Source: Cannabis sativa
Lineage: Eukaryota > Streptophyta > Magnoliopsida > Rosales > Cannabaceae
Direction of reading: 5' to 3'
Length of the DNA stretch: 64,000 nt
NCBI RefSeq assembly: GCF_029168945.1
Contig: NC_083602.1
Coordinates: 24,973,323-25,037,322, forward strand
Positions 55,742 to 64,000 of this stretch are shown one piece after another. A program made the position numbers and the translations under genes. How positions within the stretch are numbered: the first letter of the stretch is position 1; each line of letters opens with the position of its first letter. The notes under the pieces were generated by a model that was not told the origin of the DNA, did no database searches, and saw only the letters and a list, made by a program, of their open reading frames with translations.

Positions 55742-56706
55742 TGTTAGAAAAAGCTTTTGAAGTTGAGTTGCTTGAAAATGATATAAAGAAGGAGAATGCT
55801 GCTAAGTGGGAAGCCCGAAGAAACAATGGAGAAAATCAAGAGAATAAGAGAAAACACGAGGGAAATCACAGTAATGATCGTGATAAAAAGGGGAAAACAG
55901 TGGTCCAAAATAACAACAATGGGGTAAAAAGGTCCTATGTCGAATTCCCAATTTGCCGCACATGCAATAGGAAACATCTTGGGGAGTGTAAGATGAAGTC
56001 AGGGGTGTGCTACAATTGTGGGCAGCCACGCCATTTGAAGAAAAATTGCCCAAAGGGACAAAAGAAGGAGAACCAAGTCGCTCAAGCTCGAGTGTTTGCT
56101 CTCACCAGAGGAGAAGCGGCCACAAGCAACACTGTTGTCTCAGGTCAGGTTTCTATTTACGGATTGCCTTGTAATGTTCTCTTTGATTTTGGAGCTACTC
56201 ATTCTTATATAGCTACTAGGATAATTGATAGTATAGATAAGCCATGTGACCTACTTAGATGTGGTATTGTGACGGAATTACCCTCGGGAGAAACCATGCT
56301 ATCAACAAGAAGAATGCGAGAGGTACCTATCATAATCAAAAGCAAAGAACTCATGGGCAACCTAATAGAGCTGGAAATTAAGGAATATGATGTTATACTT
56401 AGGATGGATTGGCTATCTAGTCACGGCGCGATAATCAATTGCCGAAAGAAACTGGTCGTTTTTGAAACAAAGGCTGGGGATCGGTTTATTTTCAAGGGCG
56501 ACAAGCTGGCCCTTAGGACTCCATTAATCTCTTCCCTAAAAGCTAGTCAGCTAATGAAGGCGGGGTGTCTGGCATTCTTGGTCAGCGTAGTGGATCGAGC
56601 AATAGAGACACAACTAAATGTGGAGAATGTGCACATAGTCTGTGAATTTCCAGAGGTCTTTCCAGAAGATCTTTCCAGAAGATCTACCGGGACTACCTCC
56701 AGATAG
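55741..56706 (+). pseudogene. Gypsy copy B: gag end, zinc knuckle, protease
   Basis: EFPICRTCNRKHLGECK and CYNCGQPRHLKKNC form zinc-binding boxes. The Gly before His of the knuckle is Arg here but Gly in copy A. The protease site reads VLFDFGATHSYIATRI, with the Asp-Ser-Gly of copy A changed to Asp-Phe-Gly, which should abolish activity. A 13-bp direct duplication (TTTCCAGAAGATC twice, 56658-56683) shifts the frame right after FPEVFPEDL. Confidence 0.85.
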
Positions 56707-57325
56707 AGAGGTGGAGTTCATCATTGAATTAGCCCGAGGGACTAATCCAATTTCAAAGGCTCCATACAGAATGGCACCTAATGAGTTAAAAAAGCTTAAA
56801 ATACAACTACAGGAGCTCTTAGACAAAGGGTTCATCAGACCGAGTAACTCACCTTGGGGTGCGCCGGTACTCTTCGTCAAGAAGAAAGATGGAAGTATGA
56901 GGATGTGCATGGACTACCGTGAGCTCAACAAGATGACCATCAAGAATAAGTACCCTCTGCCAAGGATTGACGATCTCTTTGATCAATTGCAAGGCTCGAC
57001 TGTGTTCTCAAAGATAGATCTAAGATCTGGGTATCACCAGCTGAAGGTCCGGAAGGAAGACATACCCAAGAGAGCATTCAAAACACGATATGGACACTAT
57101 GAGTTTTTGGTAATGTCTTTCGGACTAACTAATTCCCCAGCAGCCTTCATGGATATGATGAATAGGGTGTTCAAGGAGTACCTAGATAAGTTTGTTGTTG
57201 TATTCATTGATGACATTCTTATCTACTCCAAAACTATGGAGGAACATAAGGAACACCTGAGGATGACTCTAAACCGACTTAAGGAGAACCAACTATATGC
57301 CAAATTCAAGAAATGTGAATTCTAG
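56642..57325 (+). pseudogene. Gypsy copy B: reverse transcriptase core, ended by TAG
   Basis: RT blocks are as in copy A, including [10 protein letters not shown]. The frame ends at a TAG (57323-57325, TTCTAG) where copy A has TTCTGG. The first codons before the 13-bp duplication are read out of frame. Confidence 0.85.
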
Positions 57326-57334
57326 TTAGAGAAG

Positions 57335-58930
57335 GTGGCCTTCCTAGGCCATATAGTTTCCAAAGATGGAGTCGAGGTTGATCCTACAAAGATCGAAGCG
57401 ATCAAGAGCTGGCCAACACCTAAGACTGCAAGTGAAGTAAGAAGCTTCTTGGGTCTAGCTGGTTACTATAGACGCTTTGTTGAAGGATTTTCCAAGATCG
57501 CAACTCCTCTAACCAACTTGACTCGAAAGATGCAGAAATTTGTCTGGTCAGAAAAGTGGGAGGGTAGCTTCCAAACACTTAAGGACAATCTAATAACAAC
57601 CCCTGTATTATGTGTTCCCAATAACAAGGATAAGTTTGTGGTGTACTGCGATGCATCGAAACAAGGTTTGGGATGCGTGTTGATGCAAAATGACAAAGTA
57701 GTAGCGTATGCCTCAAGACAACTTAAGGAGTATGAACAAAGGTACCCAACACACGATCTGGAGTTGGCAGCAGAAGGTTTTGCGCTAAAAATATGGAGGC
57801 ACTATCTCTACGGGGAGAAATGTGAAATTTATACCGACCACAAGAGCCTGAAGTACTTCTTTACGCAAAAGGAACTCAACATGAGGCAGAGGCGATGGCT
57901 AGAGCTTGTTAAGGACTATGATTGTGAAATGCACTACCACCGGGGGAAGGCCAACGTGGTAGCAGACGCGCTAAGTAGACGCAGTTATGCCAGCTTGGCA
58001 ATACTGGCACAAATAGAAAGGCCACTACAACAAGAACTCCAAAGAAGTGGTATAGAGATCCTTACTCCAAAACTAGCTAACCTAACCATTGTCTCAACGC
58101 CTTTGCTACTACAAGAACTAAAAGATGCACGGATTGTTGATGAGTTCTTACAGAAGAAAAGAGCAGGCCTGCCAGAGAAGGAGGCAGAAGATTTCTCCGA
58201 AGGTACAGACAGCATGTTGAGGTATAAGGGAAGAGTGTGTGTAGCCAACGATATAGAGTTTAAAAGAAAGATCATGATGGAAGCACACACTACACCCTAC
58301 TCAATGCATCCAGGGTCAACCAAAATGTACAATGACTTAAAAACCTTGTATTGGTGGCCAGGGATGAAGAAGGATTTAGCTGAATTTGTAGCTAGATGCC
58401 TCACATGTCAACAAGTTAAGGCTGAACATCAGAGACCAGCAGGGATGTTGCAACCCCTGGAAATCCCTGAATGGATGTGGGAAGATATAGCCATGGATTT
58501 TGTGACTGGACTACCCCGAACAACCAAGCAACACGACTCAGTTTGGGTAATTATAGATAGACTCACCAAGTCAGCACACTTTGTTCTAGTAAAGTCTACT
58601 TACAACGCAGAGCAGTATGCTGACCTGTACGTGGAAGAGATATTGAGGCTGCATGGAGTTCCAAAGACAATAGTCTCTGATAGAGGTTCAGTATTCACCT
58701 CCAAGTTCTGGGAGAGTCTACATAAGGCAATGGGGACGCGGTTGAAATTAAGTACAGCATTTCATCCCCAAACAGATGGACAATCTGAACGCACCATCCA
58801 AATACTCGAGGATATGCTTCGAGCGTGCACACTGGACTTCACTGGCTCGTGGAGTAAATATTTACCTCTAATGGAGTTCTCTTACAATAATAGCTATCAA
58901 GCCACAATCAAAATGCACCATATGAGATGA
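57335..58930 (+). pseudogene. Gypsy copy B: RT thumb, RNase H and integrase, frameshifted
   Basis: [20 protein letters not shown], the RNase H set ([25 protein letters not shown]), zinc site ([16 protein letters not shown]) and catalytic D, D, E ([28 protein letters not shown]) are all present. A 6-bp in-frame insertion near 58100 separates it from copy A. One missing G near 58912 (ATGCACC against ATGGCACC in A) shifts the frame, ending it at 58930. Confidence 0.85.
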
Positions 58931-59514
58931 TGTATGGACGAAAATGTAGATCACCGCTTCACTGGGATGAAGTTGGAGAAAGACGCTATTTAGGTCCGGA
59001 AGCAGTAAGGGAAGCTTCAGAAGCAGTTGAAAAGATACGACAAAGGATGCTCACCGTCCAAAGTAGACAGAAAAGTTATGCCGATCTGAAAAGACGGGAG
59101 GTTGAGTTTTCTGTAGGGAACTTAGTGTTCGTAAAGGTATCACCTATGAAGGGGATTATGCGTTTTGGAAAACGGGGAAAGTTAAGCCCAAGATTTATAG
59201 GTCCTTTCGAGATACTGGACAGAGTTGGTCAGGTAGCTTACCGTTTGGCCCTACCGCCAACATTAGCAGAAACGCATAATGTTTTCCACATTTCCATGTT
59301 ACGTAAGTATGTACCTGATCCGACTCATGTGCTTAAATACGAGAACTTGAACTTGCAGCAGGACATGAGTTATATGGCACGCCCTGTGCGCGTGATAGAA
59401 AAGGGAATAAAAGTCTTACGAAATAAGACTATACCCTTAGTTAAAATCCTGTGGAGTGATAGTTCTGATAGAGAAGCGACATGGGAGTTGGAGACGAACA
59501 TGCAGAAACGGTAA
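58927..59514 (+). pseudogene. Gypsy copy B: integrase end and chromodomain
   Basis: Continues [17 protein letters not shown] to the chromodomain-like [17 protein letters not shown] and [12 protein letters not shown]. It stops at TAA (59512-59514) about seven codons before the end of copy A because TACC became TAAC. Confidence 0.85.
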
Positions 59515-59573
59515 CTCGAGTTATTCTCAAGTAAGTAAATTTCGAGGACGAAATTCCTTTAAGGAGGGTAGAT

Positions 59574-59779
59574 TGTAATAACCAAAATATTTAGTTATTA
59601 TTTTTACGTTAATCTAGTTATCTCGATGTGGCAATAGTGATTACATGGAATACGTTATTTACTCATTAATTAAAATGATATTTTCTTTAAGTTATGAGAA
59701 TTATGTCATTTTTGTAATTTATACGTATCTAATTGATTATGAGCTTAAAATCTTAGCCCATTATGTGTAGGACTTATTT
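59574..59779 (+). repeat. 3' LTR of gypsy copy B, first 206 bp only
   Basis: Follows the same polypurine tract as in copy A. It matches 51867-52072 with a few differences (e.g. GTGGCAAT against GTGGAAAT, TACGTT against TATGTT) and is interrupted at 59780 by a new TG-starting sequence. Confidence 0.9.
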
Positions 59780-59973
59780 TGTAATATCCGGTAAAAATAT
59801 ACATATATTTTAAATTTTATTTGATATACAATTTGTGTGAGAATAAGTATTTATTTATTTCTACTAATAGTGAATTGAGACTATTGCTTAGAATAGTATT
59901 GATAGATTTCTAAACATAGTTGAAATTATAGTAAGTGTCAAGGTAAAATTATGGTGTTTTTAAGAATTAGGAT
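59780..59973 (+). repeat. LTR fragment X inserted in the gypsy LTR
   Basis: It begins TGTAATATCCGGTAAAAATA exactly where the copy B LTR stops matching copy A. It runs 194 bp to the next insertion. The TGTAATA start resembles gypsy LTR starts. The preceding TATTT is a candidate target duplication. The rest of X should lie beyond element Y, outside the window. Confidence 0.55.
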
Positions 59974-60388
59974 TGTAACACCCTAACTAATTTAGGCGTA
60001 TTACGTGATTTTTAAACGTACTGTGCAGCTCGTTGCTAATCAACGAGGTTTATGGAAAAACGTGATTAATTAAAATTTTGCTTTTCATTAAACTTATAAA
60101 CCATTTTACCAAAAAGTCTCGGGATCCCGATTTATAAAAATATTTACAAACGTTTTTACTATTCAACTTTTACATCAAAATAAGGTCATCTAACGACCGC
60201 TACAAAAAACTCAGCCCTGCTGTCCCGAGGATCGTACGCTCCAGGCCTAACCGCCCCGACATGTACAATCCCATAAGCTCGCTCACGGTCCATCAGCAAC
60301 TGCCTTGCCTTTACCTACACATGAACGTAAACTGTGAGTCGACAGACTCAGTAAGAAAAGCATACTAATATCATACATAAAACTGACT

Positions 60389-60603
60389 GCCGTGTCCAAC
60401 ACGATACTGAGTCCCGCTACTGCCATGTCCAACATGGTACTGAGCACTACTGCCATGTCCAACATGGTGCGAGTCCCGCCATCGCCATGTCCAACATGGT
60501 GCGAGCACTTCTTGCCATGTCCAACATGGTGCGGAGTCCCGCCTTGCCATGTCCAACATGGTGCGAGCACTACCGCCATGTCCAACATGGTGCGAGTTTT
60601 GAA
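60389..60603. repeat. Palindromic minisatellite, seven ~31-bp units
   Basis: Units start at 60389, 60422, 60452, 60484, 60514, 60546 and 60575. Each has GCCATGTCCAACATGG; the first reads GCCGTGTCCAACACGA. CCATGTCCAACATGG is an imperfect palindrome, with CCATGT/ACATGG arms around CCA. Spacers alternate between GAGTCCCGC and GAGCACT, so the array is built of ~62-bp dimers. Confidence 0.9.
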
Positions 60604-60636
60604 CGTTCAGGGGACGGTACTATTGACAAGTATCCT

Positions 60637-60793
60637 CCTGATCGGTCGAACCGGTCATACTCGGCTGCTGGTCATACTCCGGCTGTACCGACGGGATAGG
60701 TCAATAGCACTGAACCACCAACCAGTGTCAGCCTGATCGGTCGAACCGGTCATACTCATTTCTTGGTCATACTCCGGCTGTACCGACGTGACG
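60637..60793. repeat. Direct repeat of ~62 bp, 95 bp apart
   Basis: CCTGATCGGTCGAACCGGTC, then ATACT and GGTCATACTCCGGCTGTACC with GACG, occurs at 60637 and 60732. The inner GGTCATACT is itself repeated within each copy. Confidence 0.85.
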
Positions 60794-61119
60794 GGGTTGG
60801 GTGGTTCGAAGCCTAAATACATATCTAATGTAATCTAACGGGCTTCCTACATGCACGCTAAACATGTAATCTACATATGCATACCGTTATACTAATCTTA
60901 CACGGATTCCGATTTCGTGTGTGCGGCCAACCCGACCGAATAGGCCGAACGAGCGGATTACTGGCTCCTAAACCATAAAAATCACAACGCTATAAGTGAC
61001 ACGCTAAATCACTTCCCGGGGACTAAAACTCGAAACTAAAAGTTTCCCTATCGATAAAAAGCATGGCAATACCCCTAAAAACCCAAAAACGAGGAAAACT
61101 AGGGTTCTGAAAAATCCCC

Positions 61120-61211
61120 AACCGGAAGACCGGTTGCCCAACCGGAATTCCGGTTCTGGAAAAATCTGAACCCCCATCCGGAATTCCGGATGCACAACCG
61201 GAATTCCGGTT
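61120..61211. repeat. Cluster of CCGG palindromes
   Basis: AACCGGAATTCCGGTT at 61140-61155 and 61196-61211, ATCCGGAATTCCGGAT at 61176-61191, and the near-palindrome AACCGGAAGACCGGTT at 61120-61135: four in 92 bp. Confidence 0.9.
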
Positions 61212-62330
61212 CCTCGCAGGCAGCAACCAAAAATTCTCATATCTTGACCAATTCGAACCCAATTGATCCCAAACTTTCCAGACCTGCTCTATAGGTCCCA
61301 AATAACAATTCTAGAGTATCAAACCTACCCAGAAATCCCACATGCAAAATTCACCATTGGAGCTCAAGCTTTGAGTTCCAAACTCAAGCTTGAGCAAAAC
61401 CACTTAAACAAGCAATCCAATAGCATAAAACAACATAACTAAGCATCATATAACCTCTGCAAACTAACAAGAACAACAGCAACAACACAGAACATAAACA
61501 TAGCATTTTCTCACAAAAATCACCTATTTTCACATATAATTTAAAAGCTTGAACAACCTAACTAATATGCTTTCAACACAGCTCATTTAACATCAAAAAT
61601 CATGCTTTGAATCAACCTAAATTAACAACAAAACACAGCAGAAACATCACTCAAAAATCACATGCATTTCATCCATTTTCATCATTTTTCTTCAAGAATT
61701 TAAGGAGAAAGGGACTAGGAAACACATACCACACAAGAGATCACAAATAGGATGAATTTAGCTTAGAGAAATGAAGAAAAACCCAGCTTTGCACCCCAAA
61801 GTTCCCAGCCGAAAGTGAAGAGGAAAAGAGAGAGCTTTCTTTGAAAATTTCTATTTTTTTCTCTAAGTGTTGAAAAAATGAAAGACTTAAAATGAAAATG
61901 CCATTTAACTAAACTCATTTCAGCTAACATTTAATAAAATAAACACTTATTTTTCCATTTAATAAATCACATAAAACAAAACACTAATGGGGCAAAAAGA
62001 TCATTTTGCCCCTCCACCATAAAATCACATAATTCATACTAAAGGGGTATTTTTGGGACATTCTAAATTCCCGGCCATTCCCGACATTCCCAATGTCTAA
62101 AACCCGTCCCCAAAATACTAACATACTAAGTTGTGATTTCTACTGAGCCAAACGCCGAGTTCCAAAATACCGGACACCGGAAATGCGAAATATAAAAACT
62201 GCTGATGACATAATTATGCATATCTGAATTCCATAAATAACAATGATAAATTATTTAAATAGCTATAAATAATTTCCTGATTAATCATAAATAACTGCTA
62301 ATTTCCAAATTAACTAAGCGGGCTTTACAA

Positions 62331-63614
62331 CTATTCCCCCCTTAAAAGGATTTCGTCCCCGAAATCTAACCTGAATAACTCTGGATATTGAGCTCGCATA
62401 TCTGATTCTAGCTCCCAGGTGGCTTCTTCCACCTTACTGTTTCTCCAGAGAACCTTGACCAACGCTATGGTCTTATTCCGAAGGACTTTATCCTTTCTAT
62501 CTAGGATCTGCACTGGCTGTTCCTCATAAGACATATCTGACTGAAGCTGAAGGCTCTCATAACTGAGTATATGAGAGGGGTCTGAAACGTATTTTCTCAA
62601 CATTGAGACATGAAATACGTTGTGCACTGCTGATAAAGCTGGAGGCAATGCTAACCGATATGCCACTTGACCTATCTTCTCGAGAATCTCGAAAGGTCCT
62701 GTAAATCTAGGGCATAACTTGCCTCTTTTCCCGAAACGTTTGATCCCCTTCATCGGAGATACTCGCAAAAACACATGGTCCCCTACTCGGAACTCAACAT
62801 CCCTACGTTTCGGATCTGCGTAACTCTTCTGTCTGCTCTGGGAGGCAAGCATTCTAGCTTTGATCTTTTCTATTGCCTCATTGGTCCGTTGGACTGATTC
62901 TGGACCAAGGTATTTCCTCTCCCCTGTCTCATCCCAGTGGATAGGGGATCTACACTTCCTACCATACAACAGTTCGTAGGGTGCCATCCCTATCGTACTC
63001 TGGTAACTGTTGTTGTATGAAAATTCCACTAACGGTAGGTATTTACTCCATGAACCCTCAAAGTCCATAACACAGGCTCTCAGCATATCCTCCAATATCT
63101 GAATTGTCCTTTCGGACTGACCATCTGTCTGAGGATGGAATGCTGTACTGAATTTTAGCTTCGTACCCATTGCCCGTTGCAAACTTTGCCAAAATTTAGA
63201 GGTGAATTTCGGATCCCTGTCCGAAACTATAGACTTCGGTACCCCGTGAAGTCTCACTATCTCCCTGACATATAACTCTGCCAACTGATCCACTGTAAAC
63301 GTTGTTCTGACCGGCAGAAAATGAGCAGATTTCGTAAATCGATCCACCACTACCCAGATGGAGTCATACATACCCGTGGTCCTAGGTAACCCGACCACAA
63401 AATCCATCGTAATGTCTTCCCATTTCCATTCTGGTAGGGTTAGAGGCTGCAACAACCCTGCTGGTCTCTGATGTTCAGCCTTGATTTGCTGACACGTGAG
63501 GCATCTCGAAACGAATTCTACCAAATTCTTCTTCATACCGCTCCACCAGAAGTACGGTTTCAAATCTTGGTACATCTTGGTGGTGCCGGGATGTAGAGAA
63601 TATGGAGTAGAATG
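62331..63614 (-). pseudogene. Gypsy element Y: integrase and chromodomain, 5'-truncated by insertion Z
   Basis: The minus-strand frame is open from the insertion joint at 63614 (HSTPYSLHPGTTKMYQDLK) to a stop at 62331. Counting from Met at 63575: integrase zinc Cys pair C25/C28, catalytic D58 (MDFVVGLP), D119 (IVSDRDPKF) and E155 ([13 protein letters not shown]). Then follow [34 protein letters not shown] and a chromodomain-like PVQILDRKDKVLRNK with ATWELESDM. It is close in sequence to copies A and B but a distinct subfamily. No internal stop is visible. The break is only the insertion. Confidence 0.85.
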
Positions 63615-64000
63615 TGTTGGGTTTTATGCCCTAAATAAAACTCATTTCAATATAATCAGATTTACTTATTAATATAGATCAGAAATAACATTTAATGTTG
63701 CATGGTTCACATGATTTATTTCATGATTATATGTATATAATGTATAAATTCATCTGAAACCCTTTTCACATACTTGATCCTGTTTATTGTGTCGTCAACA
63801 CATTGGAAAGTAAACATGACTATGTGAATAAAGTTTCCTAGATTTATCAGACATAGGGTTTTACTGATATGATAATCTACAACAAGAGTTTACTTGTATT
63901 TGGAGAAATACTATGTTCTTTCCAGAGCATTGGTTAAAGTAAAGCTCAGGTTGGATGCATGGAGTATGCATCGGAAGGGACCGATATTGAACTTTGACTT
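63615..64000 (+). repeat. LTR Z, plus-strand relative of the gag-only element's LTR, cut by window end
   Basis: It starts TGTTGGGTTTTATGCCCTAA, then ATAAAACTC, like the minus-sense start of the LTRs at 15422-17319 and 23743-25638. It keeps their GTCGTCAACACA...GG block and related words further in (CTTTCCAGAGCATTGG, ATGCATGGAGTATGCATCGG). It interrupts the integrase frame of element Y. The preceding GAATG (63610-63614) is the candidate target duplication. Confidence 0.75.

Larger units (their letters stand above)
47886..59779 (+). mobile_element. Tandem Tekay/Del-like Ty3/gypsy elements sharing one LTR
   Basis: The order is interior A (47886-51866, lacking LTR and start of gag), LTR (51867-54352), interior B (54353-59573, full from primer-binding site to polypurine tract), then the first 206 bp of another LTR (59574-59779). 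The two interiors and two LTR starts are nearly identical. Domains are gag, CCHC knuckle, aspartic protease, RT, RNase H, integrase and a C-terminal chromodomain-like segment, which marks a chromovirus of the Tekay/Del type. Shared damage in A and B (the same 7-A run that shifts gag) shows a common parent. Such LTR-interior-LTR-interior chains arise by recombination between LTRs or tandem duplication. Confidence 0.85.
59974..62329 (-). repeat. 3' LTR of gypsy element Y (2356 bp)
   Basis: Plus-strand ends are TGTAACACCCTAACTAAT and GCGGGCTTTACA. It adjoins the polypurine tract at 62331. Inside are a 31-bp palindromic minisatellite (60389-60603), a 62-bp direct repeat at 95-bp spacing (60637, 60732) and four CCGG-palindrome 16-mers (61120-61211). 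GC content is higher than elsewhere in the window at 60200-61300. Confidence 0.8.
59974..63614 (-). mobile_element. Tekay/Del-like gypsy element Y, 3' half
   Basis: On the minus strand: integrase-chromodomain reading frame, polypurine tract (complement of CTATTCCCCCCTTAAAA at 62331-62347), then an LTR down to 59974, whose end reads AGGGTGTTACA in the minus sense. AGGAT (59969-59973) is the candidate target duplication. The 5' part is separated by insertion Z at 63615 and lies outside the window. Confidence 0.85.

Noticed and set aside
60283..60736. ORFs with repeated MSNMV / HVGHG peptides as a repeat protein
   Set aside because: Both strands are open because the 31-bp minisatellite lacks stops. 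The peptides simply mirror the DNA repeat.

Overview
This window is plant nuclear DNA, most likely from a dicot. It is AT-rich, it is dominated by plant LTR retrotransposons (SIRE-like Ty1/copia, Athila-like and Tekay/Del-like Ty3/gypsy), and it carries plant MITEs, fragments of a plant SWEET sugar-transporter gene and one gene of the plant DUF868 family. I cannot name the species from sequence alone. There is no sign of operons, CRISPR arrays or other prokaryotic features.

Layout. (1) 1-5402: a SIRE-like Ty1/copia element on the minus strand, cut by the left window edge. It has gag, pol, a primer-binding site and a 5' LTR that contains a hairpin-forming minisatellite. (2) 5702-6340: a decayed miniature LTR element (TRIM-like). 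(3) 7310-9622: a 2.3-kb LTR-like sequence with internal ~177-bp tandem repeats. (4) ~9995-15186: a decayed Athila-like gypsy element on the minus strand, truncated in RNase H. (5) 15190-27450: a decayed SIRE-like copia element split by a 10.2-kb insertion at 15422-25638. The insertion has two ~1.9-kb LTRs, a 5-bp target duplication (ATACA) and only a gag gene, so it is a non-autonomous gag-only LTR element. (6) 28.4-43.9 kb: the low-copy part, with a single recognisable intact gene (DUF868, 37458-38357, minus) and several MITEs, some with perfect target duplications. (7) 43879-47891: an LTR fragment, a hAT-like end-bearing element, then four tandem units that each pair SWEET exons with a hAT-like terminus. 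(8) 47886-59779: two near-identical Tekay-like gypsy interiors arranged head to tail around one shared 2.5-kb LTR. (9) 59574-64000: a nest in which the right LTR of the tandem gypsy is broken by LTR X, X by minus-strand gypsy Y, and Y by plus-strand LTR Z.

How it fits together. Apart from DUF868, nearly every open reading frame belongs to a retroelement and carries stops or frameshifts. The only uninterrupted retroelement reading frames of note are the gag of the gag-only element and the RNase H-integrase-chromodomain segment of gypsy copy A. The gag-only element would need pol proteins from an autonomous Ty1/copia partner. The most unusual structures are the SWEET/hAT tandem array with its inherited stop codon, its microhomology joint to a gypsy gag, the gag-only element with its perfect target duplication, and the shared-LTR gypsy tandem. 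All identifications come from reading motifs by eye. No database search or alignment was run.
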